The notes under the pieces are model-generated. The model saw only the letters and a program-made list of their open reading frames with translations, made no database searches and was not told the DNA's origin. A stretch of 64,000 nt of DNA from positions 20,584,001 to 20,648,000 of the forward strand of contig OY727102.1 in the NCBI GenBank assembly GCA_963402885.1, in the 5' to 3' direction. The first letter of the stretch is position 1; each line of letters begins with the position of its first letter. The translations under genes were made by a program, and so were the position numbers. Shown here in pieces: positions 15,658 to 26,094 of the stretch. The stretch is from Antedon bifida. Lineage: Eukaryota > Echinodermata > Crinoidea > Comatulida > Antedonidae.

Positions 15658-18600
15658 TTATTGTTCGTAACGTGCCGGCCTCCGCCTTACACGTCTCTTG
15701 GGATACCTTCCCTCTGGGGGGGTTTGTTGAGGTACAGGCGTATTGCCCCGATCGCCGGGCTCCTCTGGGATAGTAAGCAACGGGCCTTCTTCAGGCGTTT
15801 CGGGACGTTGGAGTTCTCCGTCTACTTCTTCCGGGACTGTTGGCGTCTCGTTACCTTCGGCAAAGGCTTCCTGCGCCACCCGAGCCAACGGACTCTCGTC
15901 TCCGGGGGGGATGTCCCAGCGGGCGATCTCCTCACCCTCATAAGGTTTCAGTCGGTCCACATGCACGACCTTTGGTTTCTTCCTCGGTCCCTCTTGGATG
16001 CGGTACACCACCTCAGATAGTTTCGTTATAATTAGGTATGGCCCATGCCACTTACATTGAAGTTTCGGCGATTTCCCTACAGTTTTCGCCGAATTATATA
16101 GCCATACATATTTCCCTATCTCGAGATCCTGCTTCCGGGCTTTCTGGTCATAAGTCGCCTTCTGACAGCGGGCACTACTCTTAAGCGTTTCTCTGGCTCT
16201 CCCGTGGGCCGCCCGAAGCCTTGCCCTCAACTGCTCTGCGTAGTCGGTCTTCATTTCTCTGTCTTCTGTCTCCATTATTGGCATTGTCAAATCAACAGGA
16301 AGGGAAACCTCTCTCCCCAGGACCATCATGTTTGGTGTCTCTCCCGTCGAGGCATGCGGAGTGGATCGATATGCAAACGTGGCATACGGCACGTGAACAT
16401 CCCAGTCTTTTTGGTTACAGTGGGGTTCTATCATGATCGCCACCATGTTGACCAAAGTGCGGTTGAACCTCTCGATCATCCCGTCTGATTTGGGATTATA
16501 GGGCGTCGTCCGAGTCTTGTCTATTCCCAATATCTTGCACAACTCCTTGATTAGGTCAGACTCGAAGTTCCTCCCCTGATCGGTGTGGAGCTGTCGAGGA
16601 ACTCCGAATCGCAAAACAAAATTGTCCACGAAACATCTCGCAACGGTTTCCGCCCTCTCGTTTGGAATAGGGTATGCTTCTATCCATTTAGAAAAATAGT
16701 CGCCTACGACTAGAATGTATTTGTTACCTCTGTCGGTCTCAGGCAGTGGGCCTAATATGTCCATAGCAACCCTTTCCATAGGGTTTCCTACGGGTTGTTG
16801 CTGGAGGGGGGCCTTCTTTCTTGGTTGTGTCTTCCGCCGAGCACAACCGTCGCATTTACGTATCCAACTCCGGACCCAGGCACCCATTTTTGGCCAGAAA
16901 TAACGTTGGACCAACCTTCCGGTAGTTTTAGCCACTCCCAAGTGTCCACCAGTCCTTCCTCCATGGAGCTCTTCGAGAACCGTAGACCTCATTGCTTCAG
17001 GAAGCACCAGTCGCCAGGTTATCTCTTTACCATCGTCGGATTCCCACCGGCGATATAACACCTCATCTCTTACTTCCAACAGGTTCCAGTTCTGCCAGTA
17101 ACTCTTATAATCAGTTTGCAACCCGGCGATCTCTTCGAACTTCGGTCGGGGCTCCCCTCTCTCTAGGAATCCCATGACCCATCGAATGGCATCATCTGTC
17201 ATCTGGGACTGTCGGATGTCTGCGTTCTTCCACGTCGGCTGAAATTGGACCAGCCGTAACGAGGACCGTTCCCTTGCTTCTTCCATCTCCACTTCTACTG
17301 CCTTCCAGGCCAGCTCTTTCTTCCTCGCCATCGTCTCGTCAATTCCGCACTGCACACACGGTTTTCTGGACAGCCCGTCTGCATTGCCATGTTTTAATCC
17401 GGGACGGTGGACGATCTTAAAATTATATTCTCCTAACACTTGGAGCCACCGGGCAAGCTGTCCTTCGGGTTCTTTGAAACTCGTCAACCAACGCAGGGAG
17501 GCGTGGTCCGTGCGTACTGTGATTGATTGTCCATACAGGTACTGTCGGAAGTGTTTGAGGTAAGTCACTACGGCCAGCAATTCTCGGCGTGTAGCGCAAT
17601 AGTTTCTCTCTGTCTTACTCAGAGTCCGACTCGCGTAACATATTACGTGTTCTTCTCCGTCCTGTTCCTGGGACAATACAGCGCCGATGCCAACGTCACT
17701 CGCGTCGGTGTCGAGAACGAAACGTCCCTCGGGGCGAGGGTAAGCGAGAATTGGTGCCTGTACTAATCGGTCCTTTAACTCTTGAAAGGCCTGTTCACAC
17801 TCCGGGTCCCAGGAAAATCGTCTGGACTTCTCTGTCAATTTGTGCAGTGGGGCGGCTATGGATGCGAATCCATTTATGAACCTCCTATAATAGGACGCCA
17901 ATCTTAAGAAGCTACGAACGTCCCGGACGGTGGTTGGCGTTGGCCATTCCTTTACAGACTCTATCTTCTCAGGATCGGTCATCACCCCGGTATGGGAGAC
18001 TCGGTGTCCGAGGTACGAGACCTCCTGTTTAAATAAGGTGCACTTCTTGGGCTTTAATTTTAATCCGGCCGTTCGTAAGCGGCAAAACACTTCCTCCAGG
18101 CGGTCGATCTCTTCTTCCACCGTCTTTCCATAAACAATCACGTCATCCAAATACACAAGAAGTACTTTCCACTGCAAACCGGACAGCACCCGTTCCATGA
18201 GCCGCTCGAACGTAGAAGGGGCATTGCAGAGTCCAAATGGCATTACCTTCCAACGATATAAGCCGCCTCGCACGGTGAACGTGGACTTATCCTTAGCATC
18301 GTCATCGAACTCCACTTGCCAATATCCTGAAGCCAAGTCCAGTGTTGAGAACCATTTGGCACCCGAAAGCGCATCTAAGGAGTCATTTATTCTAGGGATT
18401 GGGTAAGCGTCCTTGATCGTAACCGAATTCAGCCGCCGGTAGTCCACACAGAACCGCTTGGTGCCGTCTTTCTTAGTGACCAATACGACGTTTGACGCCC
18501 ACGGGTTGTCCGAAGGTTCGATGAGTCCTCTCTCTAATAAGTCCTCGACCTGACGTTCTATCTCCTTGCTGGCTTCTGCCGCCTGGCGTCTTGGCTGTTC

Positions 18601-19536
18601 CTTGACGGGCCGAGAAGTTCCAACGTCAATGTGGTGTTTTACTTTATTCGTCCTTCCCAGGTCCGAATCTCCTTCCGAGAAGACGTCTTGGAACCTAGTT
18701 AGTAAAGACGCCACCTGCCTGTGGTATTGCGGCTCTAAATCGGTTACGCTTCGGCTTAAGAGGTCCACCAGGTGTTCTGGGAAAAGTCGCTGGCTGGGCT
18801 CAGGGTCCTCCGGATGAAGGGCATTAGCTTCGACCTGGTCTGCAGATACCGGATACAGCTTTCCGACTTTAGTCCCAGCGCGTAGTACCCTCTTTTCACC
18901 ACCTGGATTAAAGATTCGTAGTGGTAGCGCCTGTTGCTTTGCATTCACTAGCGTTCTTGCCATGATGAGTCCTTGTCCAGCTAGTTCTCCTTCACGATCC
19001 GGCTCTATCAGGCCTGTCTCCGTGTCAGTAGGTTGTGACTGGATCATTCCCAGAATTATGTGTTCGTGCCCTGGCAGGATAACCGAAGTGTCCCGTACGA
19101 TTATGTTAGGCGAGAACCGTGTCTCATCAGATCCCAGCAGTTCGATCACCTCTCCACCCACCTTCATTTGTAGCCTACAAAGGTCTAGTGCCGCTCCTGT
19201 GCCTAGTAGATAATTCATCCCCAGTACTCCCAAAACTTTTAAATCTGCGAACACCACTTCCGTCACCCTAAAAGTGTGGCCAACTTGTAATCCTACCCAG
19301 GTACGTCCTATAGTGTTTAAACGACTGCCGTCCGCTTGTTGGCATTCTCGAGAATCCCGTCTGAGCTCCGGTCGGCGTTCCGTCGGTATTTCGTAGTACA
19401 ATCGGGATGATAGGACTGTATCCGACGCTCCAGTATCGACCAGTAGTGTTGTTCTCGTCCCGTTGACAGTGGCTCCTACGTATAGGCCTTCGCTAGGGTG
19501 GTATTTGGAGTATTCTGTTTTTTTAAGTTGGTTTAC
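15658..19536 (-). CDS. pol: Ty3/gypsy-like Pol: protease, reverse transcriptase, RNase H, integrase
   Basis: The frame is open from at least 19536 down to 15658 without a stop. In order: aspartic protease motif LVDTGASDT just upstream of 19401; reverse transcriptase with LDLASGYWQ and the active-site YLDD (in LLVYLDDVIVYGK); RNase H with LDTDASDVGIG; integrase with the HHCC zinc region (HGGRTGGHLG ... CDGCARR), the core MDILGPLPE, HTDQGRNFE and the third acidic residue in SDGMIERFNRT; and a C-terminal GPYLII / VVHVDRLKPY region of the GPY/F type. I see no chromodomain. The order RT, RNase H, integrase identifies Ty3/gypsy. Pol is in the -1 frame relative to gag and overlaps its end, so it is probably made by frameshifting; no Met start is needed. 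The frame is intact, so the element may be recent. Confidence 0.95.
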   Translation of the reverse strand, partial: VNQLKKTEYSKYHPSEGLYVGATVNGTRTTLLVDTGASDTVLSSRLYYEIPTERRPELRRDSRECQQADGSRLNTIGRTWVGLQVGHTFRVTEVVFADLKVLGVLGMNYLLGTGAALDLCRLQMKVGGEVIELLGSDETRFSPNIIVRDTSVILPGHEHIILGMIQSQPTDTETGLIEPDREGELAGQGLIMARTLVNAKQQALPLRIFNPGGEKRVLRAGTKVGKLYPVSADQVEANALHPEDPEPSQRLFPEHLVDLLSRSVTDLEPQYHRQVASLLTRFQDVFSEGDSDLGRTNKVKHHIDVGTSRPVKEQPRRQAAEASKEIERQVEDLLERGLIEPSDNPWASNVVLVTKKDGTKRFCVDYRRLNSVTIKDAYPIPRINDSLDALSGAKWFSTLDLASGYWQVEFDDDAKDKSTFTVRGGLYRWKVMPFGLCNAPSTFERLMERVLSGLQWKVLLVYLDDVIVYGKTVEEEIDRLEEVFCRLRTAGLKLKPKKCTLFKQEVSYLGHRVSHTGVMTDPEKIESVKEWPTPTTVRDVRSFLRLASYYRRFINGFASIAAPLHKLTEKSRRFSWDPECEQAFQELKDRLVQAPILAYPRPEGRFVLDTDASDVGIGAVLSQEQDGEEHVICYASRTLSKTERNYCATRRELLAVVTYLKHFRQYLYGQSITVRTDHASLRWLTSFKEPEGQLARWLQVLGEYNFKIVHRPGLKHGNADGLSRKPCVQCGIDETMARKKELAWKAVEVEMEEARERSSLRLVQFQPTWKNADIRQSQMTDDAIRWVMGFLERGEPRPKFEEIAGLQTDYKSYWQNWNLLEVRDEVLYRRWESDDGKEITWRLVLPEAMRSTVLEELHGGRTGGHLGVAKTTGRLVQRYFWPKMGAWVRSWIRKCDGCARRKTQPRKKAPLQQQPVGNPMERVAMDILGPLPETDRGNKYILVVGDYFSKWIEAYPIPNERAETVARCFVDNFVLRFGVPRQLHTDQGRNFESDLIKELCKILGIDKTRTTPYNPKSDGMIERFNRTLVNMVAIMIEPHCNQKDWDVHVPYATFAYRSTPHASTGETPNMMVLGREVSLPVDLTMPIMETEDREMKTDYAEQLRARLRAAHGRARETLKSSARCQKATYDQKARKQDLEIGKYVWLYNSAKTVGKSPKLQCKWHGPYLIITKLSEVVYRIQEGPRKKPKVVHVDRLKPYEGEEIARWDIPPGDESPLARVAQEAFAEGNETPTVPEEVDGELQRPETPEEGPLLTIPEEPGDRGNTPVPQQTPPEGRYPKRRVRRRPARYEQ

Positions 19537-20801
19537 TGTCTGGGTGGAGGTGTGGTTTGTGGTTTGGGTGGAGGAGTAGCTCCTCTTTCTCTTTGGTTCA
19601 CTGGGCCTTCGATCTCTTCCAGCCTCCTCTCGACCCCTTGAGTCGGCTGCTCTTCGTTTCCCGAGTCCGTCGCTCTATTTCGGCACTGTCTGGCGAGATG
19701 GCCCTTCTGTTGGCAATTATAACAGACAGTCTTACGCAATCTCTCCTGTCTTTCTTCTCCTGTTTCCCATGGTTTATCCCGCCTCCTCGTCGTCTGCTGT
19801 TCTGTCGAGCGGGGTAGCATGCGTGCCTCTACCTGGGCCATCCATCTCCCCATTCTTTCTTCAAAATCGTCCTGCCTTTGTCGAGGTTCGTTTGTGATTG
19901 GCCGTAGGTATTTCGGGGGTGCTCGTGGGTTCCGTTGCTCCTCCAGCTTGAGGAAACTGTCCGTGGATAGCGCTGCTTTGAGGGCATCATCCAGCGTGGC
20001 CGGAGACGCTTTGAAGATTCCTTCTCTAATCTCTGCTCTCCCCACGGCGTCGCTAAAGTGTCCTTTTGCCAACCGTTCTACTCCTGCTTCTGGAAATTCC
20101 GGGTATGCCAGGTAGGATAACTCTCGGATGGCCTGCCCAAGCTCTTGTAATGTCTCGTTGGGTTTCTGTCTCCTAAGTCTCAGTTCCATTAGGAAGTTTT
20201 CTGTTTTCTTTTCTGGACCAAATCTGTGTTCCAAGGCCGCTATCAGTTCCACGTAGGTTAACTCCCGCTCTGGGGCCACAGCCAATACCTTCAAGGCTGG
20301 TCCTTTTAGGCTGGCTTTGAGGAATGCTCCAGCTTGTTCCTCCGTCCATCCGTTCGCCTCCACGCAGGCCCGAAAGTGTTGGAGATAATCCCTCCAAGGC
20401 GCCTTTCCTTCAAACCTATCGGGATGTATGACTGGTCTCTGGCATCGGAGGTTCTTTCCAAACCTCTTCTGCATCGCTTCTGCTCCACTTATCCTTGGTT
20501 CCCGGGTCAACGGCCATGGTGGAGTAAAGGTGTCAACTTCGGTCGGCTGCGACCTTCTCTTTCCTGTTGACTGTCCAACAGGGGACCCTAATATCTCCAG
20601 ACTATCGGTTTCCTCCGCCCTCTGTTCCGAACTATCTCTCTCTAAAGGTGCACGTCCGCTACCACCAGTACTCCTCTGGGGCGGGGAGCCGTGTCCAATA
20701 CTGGAGCTTAACGGCTGCGCCGGGTCCATGTCCGTCACCTCGTTCTCCAGTCGGTTTATCTCCCTCTGGATAGCATCTAATGACTCTTGTAATTGTTCCA
20801 T
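19533..20801 (-). CDS. gag: Ty3/gypsy-like Gag with CCHC zinc knuckle
   Basis: The start is taken at the ATG at 20801 (MEQLQESLDAIQREINRLE), which follows the primer-binding site; the same frame stays open further upstream into the LTR, to 20915. The N-terminal part looks coiled-coil. The middle (DYLQHFRACVEANGW ... LIAALEHRFGPEKK ... ETLQELGQAIREL) has the look of a retrotransposon gag capsid domain. One CCHC knuckle, CYNCQQKGHLARQC, lies near the C-terminus, followed by a Pro-rich end. It ends at TAA, 19533-19535, overlapping the -1 pol frame. Gag packages the element RNA. No frame break seen. Confidence 0.93.
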   Translation of the reverse strand: MEQLQESLDAIQREINRLENEVTDMDPAQPLSSSIGHGSPPQRSTGGSGRAPLERDSSEQRAEETDSLEILGSPVGQSTGKRRSQPTEVDTFTPPWPLTREPRISGAEAMQKRFGKNLRCQRPVIHPDRFEGKAPWRDYLQHFRACVEANGWTEEQAGAFLKASLKGPALKVLAVAPERELTYVELIAALEHRFGPEKKTENFLMELRLRRQKPNETLQELGQAIRELSYLAYPEFPEAGVERLAKGHFSDAVGRAEIREGIFKASPATLDDALKAALSTDSFLKLEEQRNPRAPPKYLRPITNEPRQRQDDFEERMGRWMAQVEARMLPRSTEQQTTRRRDKPWETGEERQERLRKTVCYNCQQKGHLARQCRNRATDSGNEEQPTQGVERRLEEIEGPVNQRERGATPPPKPQTTPPPRQ

Positions 20802-20833
20802 CGTGTGAGTAATTCCTTCCGCAACACGACCGA

Positions 20834-20850
20834 TCCCACCGCTGCCACCA
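20834..20850 (-). other. primer-binding site, complementary to tRNA-Leu 3' end
   Basis: One nucleotide inside the 5' LTR the minus strand reads TGGTGGCAGCGGTGGGA. Its complement, TCCCACCGCTGCCACCA, matches the 3' end of a metazoan leucine tRNA including CCA as I recall it. This is where minus-strand DNA synthesis would start. Confidence 0.75.
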
Positions 20851-20851
20851 A

Positions 20852-21736
20852 TGTAACGAAAATCCGTTCTCGGGTTCGTTCCCTTTGGGGAAGGGTCTGC
20901 GGTACCACGGTACACTCGAATGAAACAAACAAATCAATTACAACTTGTGGAGTGACCTCCTTTATTCTGCTATGATTCCAAATTATTGGTAACAACCGAT
21001 TATAATAATTAATTAAATTAGTTCTGCTATTACGCCGGACTTGAAACAACAGCGTAACCACCAACAAATGACGTAACCTCCAATAGTAGCGTAACCACCA
21101 ACAATGGTGTAACCTCCACAGCAACGTAACCACCAACAATGGTGTAACCTCCACAGCAACGTAACCACCAACAATGGTGTAACCTCCACAGCAACGTAAC
21201 CACCAACAATGGTGTAACCTCCACAGCAACGTAACCACCAACAATGGTGTAACCTCCACAGCAACGTAACCACCAACAATGGTGTAACCTCCACAGCACG
21301 TAACCACCAACAATGGCGTAACCTCCACAGCAACGTAACCACCAACAATGGTGTAACCTCCACAGCAACGTAACCACCAACAAGGGTGTAACCTCCACAG
21401 CAACGTAACCACCAACAATGGTGTAACCTCCACAGCAACGTAACCACCAACACAGTGGTGTAACCTCCAATACAAAACAGCGAGCGTAGCCTCGGGCTAA
21501 CCTGTAACTTTCTCACTCTTTTTGTAACAAGAAATCACGAAATAAATTACACTTACTACTTACTGTTTCTATAATTCTCTCTTTTTATTACTCCACTTTA
21601 GTTTTCTCTTTGACACTTGGTTTTTCAATCTCTTTAAATCTCTACTATTATTTATACGTCTGCTCTCTGCTTCTCCTCTTTTTCAACTCCCTGCTCATCT
21701 GCCGCCCTCTATCTTTTCTCCCCCAAAATCATTACA
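20852..21736 (-). repeat. LTR of the Ty3/gypsy-like element (5' LTR in element orientation)
   Basis: 885 bp with the same ends and the same internal 35-bp repeats (about 21066-21471) as 14691-15575. The identity I can see over long stretches, including the repeat variants, indicates a young insertion. It is followed by the target duplication GTAT at 21737-21740. Confidence 0.93.
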
Positions 21737-24700
21737 GTATAATTAAATTTCTTTATATTTTCCCCTTTCAGATATGGACATACCAATGCAAGGCTGTTGG
21801 AACCAATCACAGGTAAGAAATATCAAAGCCTATGAAATGGTATAATTAAATTTCTTTATATTTTCCATTTTCAGATATGGACATACCGATGCAAGACTGT
21901 TAGAACCAATCACAGGTAAGAAACATAGTCTGTGTAATGGTATAATTAAATTTCTTTATATTTTCCCTTTTCAGATATGGACATACCGATGCAAGACTGT
22001 TAGAACCAATCACAGGTAAGAAACATAGTCTGTGTAATGGTATAATTAAATTTCTTTATATTTTCCCTTTTCAGATATGGACATACCAATGCAAGGCTGT
22101 TGGAACCAATCACAGGTAAGAAATATCAAAGCCTATGAAATGGTATAATTAAATTTCTTTATATTTTCCATTTTCAGATATGGACATGCCGATGCAAGAC
22201 TGTTGGAACCAATCACAGGTAAGAAACATCAAAGCCTATGCAATGGTATAATGAAATTTCTTTATATTTTCCCCTTTCAGATATGGACATACCAATGCAA
22301 GGCTGTTGGAACCAATCACAGGTAAGAAACATCATATTCTGTGTAATGGCATAATTAAATTTCTTTATTCAATTCAATTCAATTCAAGAAACATTTATTG
22401 ACCATATTTTAGCATAACATTAACAATGGTTAGCATATAATATATATAGTCGAGAGACTACAAAAGGCCCGATGGGCCTGTCGCTGTAGTCCCTCTTTAC
22501 ATTATACAAGTAAACATACAAATACAAATAATAATAATACAACACTTTTCCATTTTCAGATATGGACATACGGATGCAAGACTGTTGGAACCAATCACAG
22601 GTAAGAAACATCAAAGCCATGCAATGGTATAAATAAATTTCTTTATACTTTCTCATTTCAGATATGGACATACCAATGCAAGGCTGTTGGAACCAATCAT
22701 AGGTAAGAAACATAGTCTGTGTAAATGTATAATTAAATTTCTTTTTAATTTCCGTTTTCAGATATGGACATACCGATGCAAGGCTGTTGGAACCAATCAC
22801 AGGTAAGAAACATCAAAGCCTATGCAATGAGTGGTATAATTAAATTTCTCGATATTTTCCCTTTTCAGATATGGACATACCGATGCAAGACTATTGGAAC
22901 CAATCACAGGTAAGAACCATCAAAGCCTATGCAATGGTATAATTAAATTTCTTTATATTTTCCCTTTTCAGATATGGACATGCCGATGCAAGACTGTTGG
23001 AACCAATCACAGGTAAGAAATATCAAAGCCTATGAAATGGTATAATTAAATTTCTTTATATTTCCATTTTCAGATATGGACATACCAATACAAGGCTGTT
23101 GGAACCAATCACAGGTAAGAAATATCAAAGCCTATGAAATGGTATAATTAAATTTCTTTATATTTTCCATTTTCAGATATGGACATGCCGATGCAAGACT
23201 GTTGGAACCAATCACAGGTAAGAAACATCAAAGCCTATGCAATGGTATAATGAAATTTCTTTATATTTTCCCCTTTCAGATATGGACATACCAATGCAAC
23301 GCTGTTGGAACCAATCACAGGTAAGAAATATCAAAGCCTATGAAATGGTATAATTAAATTTCTTTATATTTTCCATTTTCAGATATGGACATGCCTATGC
23401 AAGACTGTTGGAACCAATCACAGGTAAGAACCATCAAAGCCTATGCAATGGTATAATTAAATTTCTTTATATTTTCCCTTTTCAGATATGGACATGCCGA
23501 TGCAAGACTGTTGGAACCAATCACAGGTAAGAAATATCAAAGCCTATGAAATGGTATAATTGAATTTCTTTATATTTTCCATTTTCAGATATGGACATGC
23601 CGATGCAAGACTGTTGGAACCAATCACAGGTAAGAAACATCAAAGCCTATGCAATGGTATAATTAAATTTCTTTATATTTTCCATTTTCAGATATGGACA
23701 TACCAATGCAAGGCTGTTGGAACCAATCACAGGTAAGAAACATAGTCTGTGTAATGGTATAATTAAATTTCTTTATATTTTCCCTTTTCAGATATGGACA
23801 TACCGATGCAAGACTGTTGGAACCAATCACAGGTAAGAAACATCAAAGCCTATGCAATGGTATAATTAAATTTCTTTATATTTTCCCTTTTCAGATATGG
23901 ACATGCCGATGCAAGACTGTTGGAACCAATCACAGGTAAGAAATATCAAAGCCTATGAAATGGTATAATTAAATTTCTTTATATTTTCCATTTTCAGATA
24001 TGGACATGCCGATGCAAGACTGTTGGAACCAATCACAGGTAAGAAACATCAAAGCCTATGCAATGGTATAATTAAATTTCTTTATATTTTCCCCTTTCAG
24101 ATATGGACATACCAATGCAAGGCTGTTGGAACCAATCACAGGTAAGAAATATCAAAGCCTATGAAATGGTATAATTAAATTTCTTTATATTTTCCATTTT
24201 CAGATATGGACATACCGATGCAAGACTGTTAGAACCAATCACAGGTAAGAAACATAGTCTGTGTAATGGTATAATTAAATTTCTTTATATTTTCCCTTTT
24301 CAGATATGGACATACCAATGCAAGACTGTCATGGAACCAATCAAAGGTAAGAAACATCAAAGCCTATGCAATATTAAATTTCTTGATATTTTCCCTTTTC
24401 AGATATGGACATACCGATGCAAGACTGTCATGGAACCAATCACAGGTAAGAAATATCAAAGGCTATGCAATGGTATAATTAAATTTCTTTATATTTTCCC
24501 TTTTCAGATATGGACATACCGATGCAAGACTGTCATAGAACCAATCACAGGTAAGAAACATCAAAGCCTATGCAATGGTATAATTAAATTTCTTTATATT
24601 TTCCCCTTTCAGATATGGACATACCAATGCAAGGCTGTTGGAACCAATCACAGGTAAGAAATATCAAAGCCTATGAAATGGTATAATTAAATTTCTTTAT

Positions 24701-25990
24701 ATTTTCCATTTTCAGATATGGACATACCGATGCAAGACTGTTAGAACCAATCACAGGTAAGAAACATAGTCTGTGTAATGGTATAATTAAATTTCTTTAT
24801 ATTTTCCCTTTTCAGATATGGACATACCGATGCAAGACTGTTAGAACCAATCACAGGTAAGAAACATAGTCTGTGTAATGGTATAATTAAATTTCTTTAT
24901 ATTTTCCCTTTTCAGATATGGACATACCAATGCAAGGCTGTTGGAACCAATCACAGGTAAGAAATATCAAAGCCTATGAAATGGTATAATTAAATTTCTT
25001 TATATTTTCCATTTTCAGATATGGACATGCCGATGCAAGACTGTTGGAACCAATCACAGGTAAGAAACATCAAAGCCTATGCAATGGTATAATGAAATTT
25101 CTTTATATTTTCCCCTTTCAGATATGGACATACCAATGCAAGGCTGTTGGAACCAATCACAGGTAAGAAATATCAAAGCCTATGAAATGGTATAATTAAA
25201 TTTCTTTATATTTTCCATTTTCAGATATGGACATACCGATGCAAGACTGTTAGAACCAATCACAGGTAAGAAACATAGTCTGTGTAATGGTATAATTAAA
25301 TTTCTTTATATTTTCCCTTTTCAGATATGGACATGCCTATGCAAGACTGTTGGAACCAATCACAGGTAAGAACCATCAAAGCCTATGCAATGGTATAATT
25401 AAATTTCTTTATATTTTCCCTTTTCAGATATGGACATGCCGATGCAAGACTGTTGGAACCAATCACAGGTAAGAAATATCAAAGCCTATGAAATGGTATA
25501 ATTAAATTTCTTTATATTTTCCATTTTCAGATATGGACATGCCGATGCAAGACTGTTGGAACCAATCACAGGTAAGAAACATCAAAGCCTATGCAATGGT
25601 ATAATTAAATTTCTTTATATTTTCCCCTTTCAGATATGGACATACCAATGCAAGGCTGTTGGAACCAATCACAGGTAAGAAATATCAAAGCCTATGAAAT
25701 GGTATAATTAAATTTCTTTATATTTTCCATTTTCAGATATGGACATACCGATGCAAGACTGTTAGAACTAATCACAGGTAAGAAACATAGTCTGTGTAAT
25801 GGTATAATTAAATTTCTTTATATTTTCCCTTTTCAGATATGGACATGCCGATGCAAGACTGTTGGAACCAATCACAGGTAAGAAACATAGTCTGTGTAAT
25901 GGTATAATTAAATTTCTTTATATTTTCCCTTTTCAGATATGGACATGCCGATGCAAGACTGTTGGAACTAATCACAGGTAAGCATACCAC
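21737..25990 (+). repeat. micro-exon-like array, block 3 (about 40 units)
   Basis: Continues block 2 on the other side of the LTR element with the same roughly 102-bp unit and 41-nt cores. The order of core variants repeats that of block 2 and of itself: 23279-24600 corresponds to 13387-14690 (including the rare AACGCTG unit and the CTGTCAT units), and 21771-22330 to 24611-25170. The last core, at about 25938-25978, has AACTAATCACAG followed by a different donor context GTAAGCATACC. Confidence 0.9.
22369..22544 (-). mobile_element. second copy of the truncated non-LTR retroposon fragment
   Basis: Same insertion point, same (TTCAA)n border and same interior as 12020-12195, about 10.35 kb away. 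It was duplicated along with the surrounding array units rather than inserted independently. Confidence 0.65.
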
Positions 25991-26035
25991 ACCACTACAC
26001 TGTACATAATAATTTTTCTTTTCAATTACTCATTT

Positions 26036-26083
26036 CAGATAGCATATATGAATCTAAAGAAACAAATCTATTGAAACTAAACA
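26036..26083 (+). CDS. 48-nt symmetric exon candidate at the end of the micro-exon array
   Basis: Preceded by TACTCATTTCAG and followed by GTAAGGTACA. Read from phase 1 to phase 1 it is open and gives SIYESKETNLLKLNTG, which aligns with YGHTDARLLEPITG of the 41-nt cores (shared Tyr start, LL, final TG). The other two frames contain stops. The 48-nt length keeps the frame, unlike the 41-nt cores. Coding use is inferred only. Confidence 0.35.
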
Positions 26084-26094
26084 CAGGTAAGGTA

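Noticed and set aside
15661-19213. Many plus-strand ORFs of 60-120 codons
   Set aside because: Antisense shadows of the intact pol gene; no motif, no codon pattern of their own.
9260-25990. CRISPR-like array, because of regular spacing of about 102 bp
   Set aside because: The whole unit is repeated, with no unique spacers, in animal DNA with introns; it is a tandem satellite with splice sites.
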